Source: JALZCH01 sp036387315 (GTDB taxonomy: Bacteria > Acidobacteriota > Blastocatellia > Pyrinomonadales > Pyrinomonadaceae). Taken from it: a DNA stretch of 61,729 nucleotides. The stretch is from contig DASVTY010000074.1 of NCBI GenBank assembly GCA_036387315.1, positions 1 through 61,729 on the forward strand, given 5' to 3'. A program made the position numbers and the translations under genes. The notes under the pieces were generated by a model. It searched no databases. It worked only from the letters and a program-made list of their open reading frames with translations, and was not told the origin of the DNA. Position 1 is the first letter of the stretch. Each line of letters starts with the position of its first letter. This document shows positions 7,947 to 21,994 of the stretch, piece after piece.

Positions 7947-8714
7947 ATGAAATTGACTGTTTTAGGTTCCGGCACGACTACGCCGCATAAATCGCGCGCT
8001 TCTTCCGGTTATTGGCTGGAAACCGTCGCAGGTTCGCTGATGCTCGATATGTCGGCGACGGCTTTTCACAACGCCGCGCGTGAAGGTTTTGATTGGGCTA
8101 ATCTGGACGCAATCTGGATTTCTCATTTCCATCTCGATCACATCGGTGGACTAGCGCCGTTTCTGTTCGGGACAAAATACGCCGTCGAAACGCAGAATCG
8201 CACAAAACCGCTCAAGATTTTCTCGCCTGCGGGTTTAAAAGATTTGCTCAAAAAATTTGACGAGGCTTACGATTACGGCATTTTCGAACAGCCGTTTCCG
8301 CTCGAAATCATTGAAATTGCGCCCGAACGCGAATTTGAGATTTTGCCGAATTTTGCTGCTCAAACTTTGTCAACGCCGCATACGGATGAAAGCCTGGCAA
8401 TTCGGATTGAAGGCGAAAACGTGCGTTTTGTTTTTACATCCGATACCGGTTTTGAAGAAAGATTGGGCGAATTCGCCCGCAATGCGGATATGTTTTTAAC
8501 CGAGGCTTCATTTGTTGAAAAAAGTCCGGTCGCATTGCACATCGCCGCACCTGAAGCCGTCGAATTGTTCAAAAAAGCAGAGCCTAAGCGGGCAATGCTG
8601 ACGCATTTTTACGGCGAATGGGACGCGGTTGATTTTCAAGCGGAAATTAGCAAATATTCGCCGCCGTGCGAAGTTTTGGAAGCCAGCGACGGTCTGCGTC
8701 TTGCGATTACTTAA
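7947..8714 (+). CDS. MBL-fold metallo-hydrolase (RNase Z-like)
   Basis: A 255-residue metallo-beta-lactamase-fold hydrolase. The zinc motif SHFHLDHIGG (HxHxDH) is at about residues 61-70, with further ligands in TPHTDES, FTSDTGF and LTHFYGEW. The N-terminus MKLTVLGSGTTTPHKSRASS matches the beta-strand and turn of the RNase Z/arylsulfatase-like branch. There is no signal peptide, so it is cytosolic. The substrate is unknown; without the full RNase Z exosite I do not call it tRNase Z. Its stop overlaps the convergent DinB gene by 8 bases. Confidence 0.85.
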   Translation: MKLTVLGSGTTTPHKSRASSGYWLETVAGSLMLDMSATAFHNAAREGFDWANLDAIWISHFHLDHIGGLAPFLFGTKYAVETQNRTKPLKIFSPAGLKDLLKKFDEAYDYGIFEQPFPLEIIEIAPEREFEILPNFAAQTLSTPHTDESLAIRIEGENVRFVFTSDTGFEERLGEFARNADMFLTEASFVEKSPVALHIAAPEAVELFKKAEPKRAMLTHFYGEWDAVDFQAEISKYSPPCEVLEASDGLRLAIT

Positions 8715-9168
8715 TTCTTAGAAATTGAATGAAATCCGTATAAGGCGGCGCATTTCCGTCAAGCCGGATTGCCTGCGCCGCTTGTCCGCGATGATACGCG
8801 GAATGAAGGAAAACGTGCGTTAAAGCCTCGCGATAAGTGTTTTGGAAAGATAAGCCTTTGCTGTTTTTGTAGCTGAACTCTCGTTCCAAATCAGATTCCG
8901 TCAAATTTGCAAACAAATCTGCAAAAGCCCTTCGGCTTTCCTCAAAAAGTTTTTCGCAATCTTCAACTGTCTCGCCCGACCAAAAATCGAAATTGCTTGT
9001 GTCCAGATTTTCGCGCATTCGCTTCAGCCATGTTATTTCCGCCAGCAGCAAATGCGCGAAAACTCGCGCGGCTTTGACTTCCGGCGCGTCTTTCAGAAAC
9101 TCCAAAAATTCGCCATTTGCCCAAAGGTTGTAATCGTTTTGCTGCCGCAAATATTCAAGCGTCTGCAT
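8707..9168 (-). CDS. DinB-family protein
   Basis: A 153-residue four-helix-bundle protein of the DinB/YfiT superfamily, whose members are thiol- or metal-dependent hydrolases or transferases. The three His ligands are visible: one in FAHLLLAEITWL (about residue 40) and two in HVFLHSAYHRGQ (about 125-136). The reaction is unknown. It starts 5 bases after the TolC-type gene stop, so the two are probably co-transcribed. Confidence 0.85.
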   Translation of the reverse strand: MQTLEYLRQQNDYNLWANGEFLEFLKDAPEVKAARVFAHLLLAEITWLKRMRENLDTSNFDFWSGETVEDCEKLFEESRRAFADLFANLTESDLEREFSYKNSKGLSFQNTYREALTHVFLHSAYHRGQAAQAIRLDGNAPPYTDFIQFLRIK

Positions 9169-9173
9169 CGTTT

Positions 9174-10985
9174 TTATTTTAATCTCGCCACAATGTTGTT
9201 CGCGCGCAAGCTGTTTCCGGTGGCGCGTTGCAATTCGGCGGCGGCTTTGTTGAGTTCGGTTTGAGCGCGAAGCTCTGCGCCGCGCGCGTTGGCAAGCTGG
9301 GTTTGGCGTTCGAGAACGAGATAAACCGTTGATTGCCCGTTGTCTAATTTGCGCTGTTCTGATTCGTATTGCTTTTCGGTGTTTTCGCGCGCGATTGCCG
9401 CCGAGCGCAGACGCGCTTCAGCCGTTCTGACAAGCTGCAAAGAATTTCGCACGTCAACTTGAATAGCTTGTGCGAGCTGCTCGCGTTGCGTGTTGAGTCG
9501 TTCGCCTTCGACCAGACTTCTGCCGAGCTGCGCTTTAGCGGTTTTGCTTTCAAACGGCAAATTGATTGTCACGCCGACGCGCAAAGTCGGATAGCGAAAC
9601 GCCGCAATATCAGAAACGGAATTAAAATAATTGCCTGTTAATTCGGGCGAAACCTGCGCCGTTTGTCCGGTATTAAACGGCAGCCGCAAATCCGGGTTTT
9701 GCGATCCCGCAATTCCCGCCGCAGTATAGCTCGCAACTAAATCAACCTGCGGCTTTGTCTGTTCACGGTAAAAACGCCGGTCAAGTTCATTGATTTCGCG
9801 CGCGACCGTGTTCGTTTCAAGTTCCGGGCGATTTGCCATTGCCGCCGCCAGCGCGTCGGGCAGCGAGACAATCGGAAGATCGGTATTTACCGTGTCGGTC
9901 GGGACGAGTGATTTCGCCCAAAGCTCGTCGGTTTGATTTTCGGCAATCAGATTTTTGAGATTGTTTTCGGCGATTGCGACCTGATTGAGCGCCTCGTAAA
10001 CCGTCTGCTCGAAATTCGCGACCTGAGTTTCGACCTGAAGAACATCAACCGGCGCGATCAAACCTTCCTGCACGAGTCGGCGATTGTGTTCAAGCTGATT
10101 TTTCGCATCGCGCACGGCGTCGCGCTGGACTTGCAGATTTTTGAGCGCAAACGTCAAATCCCAATAAGCGCGTTGAACGGAAGCGATAATTTCAATCGTC
10201 CGCTGACGAAACTGCGCGTCGGTTAAAGATAAATTTTTCTTTGCAATTTCGATTTGTCTGCGCGGCTGGTCAAACGAGCGACCGCGAAACAGCGGCTGCA
10301 CGTAAGAGAATGTCAAATTCGATTGATATTGCGGGCTGAGCGGCGAAATCACGTTGTTGGTCGTCAAACGATTGCTGTTATATTCGACGCGATAATTCCC
10401 GCCGTATTTAGGCGTTGAGCCTTCAAAACGCAGATTTCCGGTAATTCCTTGCTGCGTCGTCGAAGTTTGCTGACCGCTGAAAATGCTGACGTTCGGAACG
10501 GTCGCGCGCTCGTAATTCGTCGTTCCCGAAAAACGCGGCTCGTAAAATCCCTGCGCCGCAGTCAAATCAAACTCGGCGATGCGGACGTTCTGGCGCGTCA
10601 ACTCGATGTCTTTGTTGTTCGACAAAGCGCGTTCGAGCGCGTCGCGCAGACTTAAAGTTTGCGGCTGAAGCATGTCAACACCGACGCGCCCTAATTCCGG
10701 CAGTTCACGGTCATTCGATTCAAAACCCGGCGCAATCGCGGGGACGCCCTGCAAATTTTCCGGTCCCACATTTTGCGCGTCTTTGACCGGGGGCGTAGCG
10801 ACCGGAACAGGCGTCGGCGCGGGCGCGACGGTCGGATCAATCGTCGGTGTTGGAATCGGCGTCGGTGTCGGCTGAACAGTTTGCGCGCGGACGGCAAACG
10901 ATAAATAAACAACCGCCACAGCGATTAAGCCTATTCTTAAAATGAATAAAAATAATTTACGAAGACAAAAAATTCGCTCAAGCAT
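9174..10985 (-). CDS. TolC-family outer-membrane efflux protein
   Basis: A protein of about 603 residues that forms the outer-membrane channel of an efflux or type I secretion pump. A signal peptide (hydrophobic FLFILRIGLIAVAVVYLSFA, cleavage near RAQ) is followed by a Pro/Thr linker. Two outer-membrane-factor repeats follow (LSLRDALERALSNNKDIELTR near residue 115; LPDALAAAMANRPELETNTV near 375) with long coiled-coil helices. I place the start at ATG 10985; the frame can open at GTG 11009, but that lies inside a palindromic operator. No adaptor or inner-membrane pump is adjacent. It is downstream of a TetR-like operator. Confidence 0.88.
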   Translation of the reverse strand: MLERIFCLRKLFLFILRIGLIAVAVVYLSFAVRAQTVQPTPTPIPTPTIDPTVAPAPTPVPVATPPVKDAQNVGPENLQGVPAIAPGFESNDRELPELGRVGVDMLQPQTLSLRDALERALSNNKDIELTRQNVRIAEFDLTAAQGFYEPRFSGTTNYERATVPNVSIFSGQQTSTTQQGITGNLRFEGSTPKYGGNYRVEYNSNRLTTNNVISPLSPQYQSNLTFSYVQPLFRGRSFDQPRRQIEIAKKNLSLTDAQFRQRTIEIIASVQRAYWDLTFALKNLQVQRDAVRDAKNQLEHNRRLVQEGLIAPVDVLQVETQVANFEQTVYEALNQVAIAENNLKNLIAENQTDELWAKSLVPTDTVNTDLPIVSLPDALAAAMANRPELETNTVAREINELDRRFYREQTKPQVDLVASYTAAGIAGSQNPDLRLPFNTGQTAQVSPELTGNYFNSVSDIAAFRYPTLRVGVTINLPFESKTAKAQLGRSLVEGERLNTQREQLAQAIQVDVRNSLQLVRTAEARLRSAAIARENTEKQYESEQRKLDNGQSTVYLVLERQTQLANARGAELRAQTELNKAAAELQRATGNSLRANNIVARLK

Positions 10986-10999
10986 AATGGCATTCTGCA

Positions 11000-11015
11000 A
11001 AGTAAGCACTTACTT
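11000..11015. promoter_or_regulatory. Candidate TetR/AcrR-type operator upstream of the TolC-family gene
   Basis: aagtaagcacttactt is an inverted repeat with 7-base arms around a 2-base centre, followed by another actt half-word. It sits just upstream of the ATG at 10985. Efflux genes are commonly controlled by TetR-family repressors on such palindromes, but no repressor gene is in the window. Confidence 0.45.
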
Positions 11016-11099
11016 ACTTTCTCTTTTTTGAGAACCTTTGTCAAGAATATATTGAGTTTTTGAGTATGAATTTCCTGTTAATTTAAATTTTTTCTGAGC

Positions 11100-11576
11100 T
11101 TATAACCAGCGTCTGATTCGCTGTTTATAATCGAGGTATTCATTACCGAATTTGGCGGTCAGATATTTTTCTTCGCGCAGGATGACGCCGAAATTAATTA
11201 AAAACCAAACCGGAATTATCAGCAGCAAAACCCAGAGCGAATCGAGCAGCAACCCGACGCCGACATAAAGCAGAGTCATTGCCAGATAAATCGGGTTACG
11301 CGAAAATCGGTAAATGCCGCTCGAAACAATCGCCGTCGTCGGTTTCCAAGGCTCAACGTTCGTTTTCGCCGCCGAAAAAGCGCGAAATGCCGTCAGAATA
11401 ACGAAACCGGCGATTGCCACAAAAATGATTCCGGCGATTATTCCAATTGTTCGCGGCAGAAAAACAATCGCCGCCGGAAAAAAATAGTTAAAAATCAAAC
11501 CCGCGACCAGCCCTGCAAAATAAATTGCCGGGGGCGGCGCGACGACGCCCGGATTGTCTCGTTTTTCATCAGACAT
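11100..11576 (-). CDS. Isoprenylcysteine carboxyl methyltransferase (ICMT/PEMT-like) membrane protein
   Basis: A 158-residue integral membrane protein with four or five hydrophobic helices. The C-terminal SAM-binding signature is present: SGIYRFSRNPIYLAM followed by EEKYLTAKFGNEYLDYKQRI. It is likely a SAM-dependent methyltransferase of a lipid or isoprenoid; the substrate is unknown. GAGGAAG precedes the ATG at 11576. Confidence 0.88.
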   Translation of the reverse strand: MSDEKRDNPGVVAPPPAIYFAGLVAGLIFNYFFPAAIVFLPRTIGIIAGIIFVAIAGFVILTAFRAFSAAKTNVEPWKPTTAIVSSGIYRFSRNPIYLAMTLLYVGVGLLLDSLWVLLLIIPVWFLINFGVILREEKYLTAKFGNEYLDYKQRIRRWL

Positions 11577-11891
11577 TTTGCTTCCTCAATAAATATTCAA
11601 GCAAAATTTAAGGCGATCTGTCATTTGATTTTTCCATTTTGATTTGTTGAGTGTGAAATAAAGATTTTCTCTGACTGCGAGCAAAATTTAGCCGTGCAGC
11701 GCAGTTGCGTTTGCAATCGAGAAAATAGTTTCCGCGTTCTTTTTTTCCACTAGAACAATTCAGGTTTGGATGTCCGTGTCAGTACCGCGAACGGTAGTGA
11801 GCGGGTTTGTTAACAAACCCGCTCACTACCGTTCGCCCTACTGTTGATTTCGTTGCTGCCCGTACACTGACTCCATAACCGCTCTAAATTG
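11577..11891. other. Intergenic region with a palindrome
   Basis: A gene-free stretch of 315 bases between the ICMT-like gene and the DoxX-like gene. I see no ORF or RNA gene here, only the 48-bp palindrome listed separately. Confidence 0.6.
11788..11835. repeat. Perfect 48-bp palindrome
   Basis: Two 24-base halves (cgaacggtagtgagcgggtt...) are exact reverse complements with no spacer. It lies downstream of the DoxX-like gene and may end the long eCIS transcript, although no T run follows. It could also be a REP-like element. Confidence 0.8.
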
Positions 11892-12356
11892 TCAATTGTT
11901 GTTTAACATTTTCGGTTTGGAAATCGTCCACAGAATCCACCAGATCAAAACGAATTGCAGCGGCAGCCTGAGCCATTGATAAAACGAATAACTCATAAAA
12001 CCGCCAAGCTGAACATTGTTTAGCGCGACATAAACGTTTGCCGGAAAAACCGCCAGAAGAAGCGCCGTTAATCCAAACGCCGCAATTCGTTTTGTGCTTG
12101 GCAAAATCAATCCCGCCCCGCCCAGAATTTCAAAAAAGCCGCTCAGGTAAACCATCAAAAGCGGCGCGGGAATAAACGGTGGCATCATTTCCAGATATTT
12201 GGCGGGAATCAGAAAATGCGTCGCGCCGGTGAGAATAAAGGTTAATCCGGTGGCAATTCGCGCGTTGTCTTTCAAATTTTTAACCGGATTCAAGCCGATT
12301 TTTGAAGCTCCGAATAATAAAGCAAAAAACAAAAGAATCAAGAAAAAAACGGTCAT
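11892..12356 (-). CDS. DoxX-like membrane protein
   Basis: A 154-residue protein with four hydrophobic helices and the DoxX-family layout (ATGLTFILTGATHFLIP, FFEILGGAGLILPSTKRIAA). Its role is unknown; family members are linked to quinone or redox metabolism. Its ribosome-binding site GAGGAGA lies inside the last codons of the DUF6519 gene, only 4 bases upstream, so it is probably co-transcribed with the eCIS operon. Nothing in the sequence suggests it is part of the particle. Confidence 0.8.
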   Translation of the reverse strand: MTVFFLILLFFALLFGASKIGLNPVKNLKDNARIATGLTFILTGATHFLIPAKYLEMMPPFIPAPLLMVYLSGFFEILGGAGLILPSTKRIAAFGLTALLLAVFPANVYVALNNVQLGGFMSYSFYQWLRLPLQFVLIWWILWTISKPKMLNNN

Positions 12357-12360
12357 CGTT

Positions 12361-13734
12361 TTATCTCCTCGAATTGGGTTTACCTATGATTGGATTTAAT
12401 TTGCGGCGACAGTCGGTTAAATCACCGTTATCAATTACGCCTAACGGTGCGTAATGGTGTTCGATGCCGTTCGGCGGTTGCGCCTTCGGATTGCCGTTCT
12501 CTTCTTGCTCCCATATGATGCCGCCGGTTGCCGTGCGCGCCGGAATCAGCCAGTAATCGCCTGTGTGATAACTCGACCTCGCGCTTGAACCCTCTTCAGT
12601 TTTGACAAACTGAATACGGATGCCGTCCTCAAGCGTCAGCCAGTTGTTATTGCCGGTGCCTTCGATGATGTTCGCCGCATTATCTGCGCCTAAAACTAAA
12701 TCGCGGTCGTCCGAATTTCCGGGTTTTTGATCCCAACGCCGCAGCAGGGCGTGATTTTTAGAGCCGGCATCGGCGAGAATCTCTGTCGTTCCATCCACAG
12801 TGACCGACATTTCATCGCGGTCAATTACCGTAACTTTCAGTAGTTTCCCGGCACTATTATTCAGTGTGTAGTTATCGTCAACAATTTCTACCCAGTCTCC
12901 TTCGCGCAGCGTAAATTTGTTATCGCGTCCCGGATGCGCAAGTCTGATTTCGGTTGTCGCACCGCTGCGAGTGATACTAATTATTGGAAAAACAACCGAG
13001 CCGTTTTCGCGCGACCATTTGAAAGTCGGTTCTATATCTAATTCTTCCCCAAACTCATTGACGTTTCCCGTGTGAATCTCGACACGATAAAGCTGATTTT
13101 CCGCGCCGCGATAGCGCGAACCGGGCGCGATGTTACAAGGATCGCCGTCGAATTCACCCGACTGAACATCTGCGATCAAAAGCGCGTTGCTCGTCGCTCC
13201 GCCGGGCATTTGTAAGTTTGCGCATTTATCTCGAACATCAGGCGATAATGGTTCCAATTCGCGCAATTTCACCTGCCAGATAACTTGTGCGCGCGTCGTC
13301 GTGTCTATTCCGCCGAGCGCGACTTCGCATAAGCTTTCGTCTTCAAGACAGGTAACATGCCTTTCCCAAACATCCAGATAAAACAAAAAGCGACCTTCCT
13401 GCGGAATATTTTTATCGGCGATACGAAAGTTTGGCTGTTCGAAGTAGCTGACATCTGCGTCGTTCTCGCAGAGGATTCCGTCTACGTAATAGCGTCCCGC
13501 CTTGATGATCAAGTTTTTGGAAATAGTCCCTTCTTTGACAAGTTCGAGCGCAAAACCCTCTCCCGGACCGCCGTGATCGCCGATCAAATCCTTTGCCAGC
13601 GTTTGCAGGTAATGGAGCAGAATCGCCGATTGCTCGTTCCAGTCGGCATCGAGCTGGACGCGCCCTTGCTGCATCAAGACGCGGCGGAAATTCTTTTTCA
13701 GATTAAATGTGTCACGGGAAAAATCACCTTTCAT
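12361..13734 (-). CDS. eCIS-associated DUF6519-type protein
   Basis: A 457-residue protein beginning MKGDFSRDTFNLKKNFRRVL and then QQGRVQLDADWNEQ, the conserved opening of DUF6519 proteins found at the baseplate end of eCIS and phage-like loci. The middle is rich in beta-strands (VTVIDRDEMSVTVDGTTEIL). It is the last structural gene of the operon and follows the tail protein by 18 bases. It may be a fibre or fibre-attachment protein, by position only. AAGGAGG precedes the ATG. Confidence 0.75.
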   Translation of the reverse strand: MKGDFSRDTFNLKKNFRRVLMQQGRVQLDADWNEQSAILLHYLQTLAKDLIGDHGGPGEGFALELVKEGTISKNLIIKAGRYYVDGILCENDADVSYFEQPNFRIADKNIPQEGRFLFYLDVWERHVTCLEDESLCEVALGGIDTTTRAQVIWQVKLRELEPLSPDVRDKCANLQMPGGATSNALLIADVQSGEFDGDPCNIAPGSRYRGAENQLYRVEIHTGNVNEFGEELDIEPTFKWSRENGSVVFPIISITRSGATTEIRLAHPGRDNKFTLREGDWVEIVDDNYTLNNSAGKLLKVTVIDRDEMSVTVDGTTEILADAGSKNHALLRRWDQKPGNSDDRDLVLGADNAANIIEGTGNNNWLTLEDGIRIQFVKTEEGSSARSSYHTGDYWLIPARTATGGIIWEQEENGNPKAQPPNGIEHHYAPLGVIDNGDLTDCRRKLNPIIGKPNSRR

Positions 13735-13752
13735 TTCGTCCTCCTTAAAATT

Positions 13753-16079
13753 CTAACTGGCATAAATAATTCCGACTTCCGCACCCGCAGGCGTGTATTC
13801 GTCGAACCGCGCGCGCAAGTTCGCTGCGCGCTGCGGCTGGTATAAATCGTGAAACGCGCCCATCTCGGATTCGTCATCCGCGCCGCGCGTGATTTCTTCG
13901 GCGCACGTCTGCGCCAACTGGCAATAAGTCGGCGTGCCGTAACGCTCGCTGTTAAATTGCGGCTCGACGCGCGTTCGCTCGCTTTCTCTCGCCGCGTCAA
14001 TCTCGGCTTGAATCAACGGCGGCGCGCCCTGCTTTTTCGCCTCTTCGCGCAGTTTCGCTTCGACCGCCTGCTCGACCAAATCCGGCTGGCAATTGTAACG
14101 ACGCGGCGTCCGAGAGCCGGGCGCGGCATAGCAAAAGCGAACGCATCCCTGCTGGCGGCGACCAACCGTGACGACGCCTTTGAAAATGCTGTTTTCGGCG
14201 AGCGAAATCGCGTGTGTTTTAATTTTTCCGATGACCGTCGTGCGCGCAACCGTTAATTTGACATACGCCAAACCGCCGCCGTTACCGGCGAGCGCGACGC
14301 GGTTTTCGCTCGTCGCATCCCAGATGCTGTCTGTAATGCGAATGACCTGCGGCTCGTGGGCGCGCTCGTTTGCTTCAGCCACAATTGCTCCGATGATGCT
14401 GTGCTCGATGTTGATTGTCGCGTTCGAGTAATCGAGTTCGAGGCTCGCATCGTTCGGTCTCTGCGGCTCGCAGTCGCAGTGCAGGCTCCAGCCCGGAACG
14501 AGAGTGCAGTGTCGAATCGCTACGAGGCACAAATCTTCCGTTTCAACCGTTTCGTGCGAAACCTTATCATCCGGCAAATAGTCTTTATATTTGTCCTCGT
14601 ATTCGTCGTACTGTTCGTGGCTGCCGCCGTCCGGCGCGCTGTCGGGACCAATAATCTGCACGGAGCGCCCGGCGATAAGCAAGCCGTCGAGCGTGAAACG
14701 GCTTCCTTTCGCGCCTTTTACGGTGAGCGCGTCGGGAAGACTCGACTGATAATCGAGCAGGCGAATAATCGGACGCTTTCGGTTGGCGGCGCGAATCTGA
14801 AGCGACTCGTCACGTTTTAATTCAATCTTGAGCGGCTCGGTGTAAACGCCGCTGTCCTGAATCTCAATGACCGCCGAGCGCGGTTTGTTTTCCGCCTGTT
14901 CCCAAGCCGAGAGCGCGCCGTTAATCGTAGTATATTGCTCGCCGTTACCGACGCGATACACATCGGCGTCTTCCGGCTGTGATAACGTGCGATTGTACTC
15001 GCCGCCGCCGATGTCTGCGCCGAACGCATAGTGATAGGAAACGGCGACGCCGTAGCGCGGCTTCTGGTCGGGCGGGAAAATGATGCGTCCGAGCTTCGGG
15101 TCAACGGCGACAAATCCGCGCGGCGGGCGATATTTCTCCCAATCGCTTAAATTCGCCGGAATAATCGTTTCTCGCGGAACGAGCTTTAGCTTGCCCTTCT
15201 TGTCGGGCAGGTAAATCGCCAAACTGCGGTCGTAATATTTTTCCGACGCTTCCGCCCGCTTGAGCGCGCCATTTTCGATAATGCGTTTTTCAAAAGCGCG
15301 GCGGCGAATCGGCGTCGGCAAATTTAGTTCGTCGGCAATCTGAGTCGGCTCGGTTTCAGGCTGCGGGTCATTATAGAGCGGTGTATCGTTCCCCAGCACG
15401 CTGAAGCTGTAACATTCGGGCGCGATTTCTTCGACACAGTAAGCGGGCGTTTTCGTCACCGAATACGATTTGAGCCGCCAGATAAAGACGCCGATGCCCG
15501 GAATGTTGTAACGACCTTGCTCGCGGTTCGAGACGGCGCGGCGCAAATCAACGGTTCGCGCTGCTTTATCAAACGGGCTGCCGAGCAAATCGAGCGCGCC
15601 GCCGTCGCGCAGGTTGACGGTGCGCCCGCGCGTCGGACGCTGAAAGTTAAGCGACTGCGTCCACGCGAGCAGTTTGTAAAATTCAACCGCCCGCGCAGCC
15701 GGGTAACCAGCCGCGTCGCGCGCCAGAAGCTCAAGCAGGGCGAGCGCGCCTTTTCGCCGCCGATAGCGAATGACGTTTGCCACGTCGCGGCGGGGAATCA
15801 AAATTCGAGAGCGTTCGCGCGCGGCTTGCGAAACAACTTCCGTCGGCTCGCCCGAAGTGCGCAGAAGCTCATATCCGATCAAATCGGCAATGTACGGCAC
15901 GACCCATTCTTCGCAGGTTTCGATAAACCAGTTGTCGTACATCTGCGCGATGTCGGCTTCGACTAGATTGACCTGCTCTGCAATAACGTTTAGGAAAGCC
16001 CGGAGCGGCTCGCCATTCTCGGCGTCGCGCAGGCGATAAACAGCGGGCAGCAACTCATACAAACGGTCGGCTGAACGAT

Positions 16080-16083
<4 letters not shown>
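13753..16083 (-). CDS. eCIS tail protein (TIGR02242-like) with a beta-helix-like C-terminus
   Basis: A 776-residue protein. The N-terminal 90 residues (RLYELLPAVYRLRDAENGE, WVVPYIADLIGYELL) match the phage tail protein I/TIGR02242 domain that joins the baseplate wedge to fibres. Residues from about 370 to 640 (NGEQYTTINGALSAWEQAEN, ISLAENSIFKGVVTVG) read like the coils of a right-handed beta-helix, as in adhesive or fibre proteins. It overlaps the upstream wedge gene by 4 bases. It is probably both a baseplate component and a receptor-binding or fibre element. Confidence 0.8.
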
Positions 16084-19330
<3,247 letters not shown>

Positions 19331-19334
<4 letters not shown>

Positions 19335-21994
19335 CGTCCTCCTTGCAGCGTCAGTGTCAGCTTGCCGCGTTCGGGAAAATTCGGATTGTTGTCGAGACGC
19401 GCGATTTCATTTGGCTGCAAAGGCAGAACGCCGTTGGCGATTTCGTCGTTCGCCCGCTCGAAAAATCTCTGCAGCTTCGTGACGCTGACGCTCGCGACGC
19501 CTTCGACCGCCTGCGCTGCTGCGACCAGCGCGCTTAAATAAATTCCTTCGCCGAACGACAAATTATCGGGATGAAAAAATCCGCGCCGTCCATTTGTGAG
19601 AGCGCGATTGCTGAAAGCGTCGCGCAACGCGGCTTCGACGTGCCCGCGCAAATAATGCGGTGCGACGCACACGGCTAAACCGATGTCGAGCGGAACATAA
19701 CGCGCATTCACTACCGCCAAATCGTGACCGATGCGGCGATACGGGTATAAATGTTTTTTGCTTTCCCGCCGCAAATCGCCGCTCAATTCGTCCGCGCCGA
19801 GCGGGTCAATATCAACGCGCGCTTCGAGCCAGCTTCCCGTCCAGCGCATTTGCGCGGCGGCGCGCTGAACTTTCGCGTTTCGCCCGGCAAGCTGCGCGTA
19901 ATCGTCAGCCGTAATCGCGCGCTCCGGATTTTTGCGAAACGCGCCGGGCGCAAACATCTTCACTTCGGCAATCGGCTCTGCCTGCTTTCCGCCCTGCGCG
20001 GGCATCGGATTGCGCGGGACGATCGCCAAGATGCTTCCGCCCGTGCGCGTAACCAGATATTTGATCGTCTCCGCGCTGACGTTTCCCGCCGCGCCGTTGC
20101 CAATCCGGTAAGTCGCCGTGAATGTCATCCGGGCTTCGGGCATCCGACCGCTTTCGCCGTCGCCGAAACGAACGTGCGAGCGTCCATCGTTATCGTTTTC
20201 AACGACAAAGCTCTGCTCGTCCGCGTTGCTGCTCAGAAGATCGAATTTAGGCTTCCATTGCCATTTTTCGTCCTCCGGGTTGAAAATCTCGGTCAGGCGC
20301 GCGGGCTTGCCGAAAAGCGTGATGCTCGGAAGCGCGGAGCGCGGATTTTGCGAAAGGCTGAGCGACGCGGGCAGATTATGTGAAATCGTTTGGCTGAACG
20401 TAAGCGGCGCATTTTTCAAAGTGAATCGAAATTTGCCTGCCGCGTAAGTAAATTCCGGCGAGCCGTCTTCGCAAACGCATTCGCCGATTGTTTCGGCGGT
20501 CGGGACTTCGCCGTCAATAACTTCCAGCACGGTCTTGCCGTGATCAACCAGAATCACGTTGCCGCGAGCGACGCTGATGTTTTCAACCAAATCACAATCG
20601 CGCTCGCTGACGTTTGCGGGCAAACGCGCCGAAAGACAAAGCGGAAACGGCAGAGCGTCTTCCTTCGCCCATTCAATCTCGACAACCGGCGTTTTTGTCA
20701 GCGGGTCTTCGCCCGGTTCAACTTTCGTCAAACGCAGCGCGCAGCGATGCGCGGGATTGGCGTCAGCGTCGTCGCCGGTTTTCGGTCCGAAAACTTCTTC
20801 AAAAATCAAAACGTCGCCGATTTTCAATTGCAGCTCGCGGTGTCGCGGCTCGGATTCTCCGCTCGTTTCCACATACGCTTCGCGCGGTTGCGGCGCGTAT
20901 TGTTTCTGTTCCGTTTCGTATTTTTGCTCGGTTGTCGGCGGCGAAGTTTCCATCCATTTGTCGAGCAAAGTCGCGGCGGTCGCGCCGCGCGGCAAACAGC
21001 ATTCGGCATTGCCCCAGGTGTAAAAATTAATCTCGTTGTGCTCAGCGTAAAGCTGAACCTCTACGGTTTTGTCTTCCAACACCGGCTCGAAAACATCAAA
21101 ACAGCCGGACGTAATATTTTTTTTGCGGAGATTTTCCTCGCTGATGACATTTCCTTCAGTGTTTGCCAGTTCCGCGCAGTTGGTGATGAAGTAAAAATCA
21201 TCTGGCTTGAGCTTTGTGTCGGTTTCCGTTTCGAGACACACCCAGGCGCGCGAGTTACAGCCTTCGTGCATAAAATAATCAACGAGGCGCGCGTGACGGC
21301 GAACCGAAATTCTCTGCCGCGCCGTGTCGAGATAGGCTTCGGTGGCAACGGAGTCCTGATAATAGCTCAGATAATCGCCCGCGTAAGCCAGCACTTCGAC
21401 TAAAGCAATTCCGATGTCGGGAATATGACGCTCGCGCCAGTCGGGAATGAGCAGGGCGAGGCGGTCGAGAAGCAACTGCCGAAAGCTCGCATAATCCTTT
21501 GCCAGATAGTTAATCTCCGGTTCGACGCGCGGTTCGGGCGGGCAGGCGTTATCAGCCTTGCAGTCGAGAACGCTCGGACATTCATCCTTGAAGCTAAACG
21601 TCGCGCAAACGTAGCGCGGGTCGAAGCCTTTGAGCGGTTTATCGGATGTGTCGCCGTCTTCTTCCAGCTCGTAGAGGCACAATTTGTAACACGAGAAATC
21701 GCCCGCTTTATCAACAGTGACGCGCAGGCAGTCTTCGTGCTGCGGGTCGTAGGAGCGATGCGGCTCGACGCTCTGAACCTTGATGTCGCGGATACGCTCG
21801 CCGCATTCGATTCGGACGTTATTCTCGACAAGTTCGGGAACATCGCCGAAAAAATGAACGCACAACTGGCGCTGCCCTGTGTTTTGAATTACTTCGATGT
21901 AATCAATACCGTTCAGACCGCCCTTGTCGTTCGCCTGGTCGCGCACCGTCTGACGCCTCTTTTCGTCGCCGCATATCAGGATTGTTTCGTTCAT
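19331..21994 (-). CDS. eCIS baseplate wedge protein (baseplate J-like, Afp11-type)
   Basis: An 887-residue protein. I choose ATG 21994 because GGAGG precedes it and its A is shared with the gp25 stop codon; the frame extends to 22132, but that extension lies within gp25 and reads as Arg-rich shadow sequence. Core motifs: INYLAKDYASFRQLLLDRL, DIGIALVEVLAYAGDYLSYY and YLDTARQRISVRRHARLVDY, then HVRFGDGESGRMPEARMTFT. These define the J-like wedge of TIGR02243 proteins. It is a homologue of the next gene, and together they would form the two wedge subunits. Confidence 0.9.
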
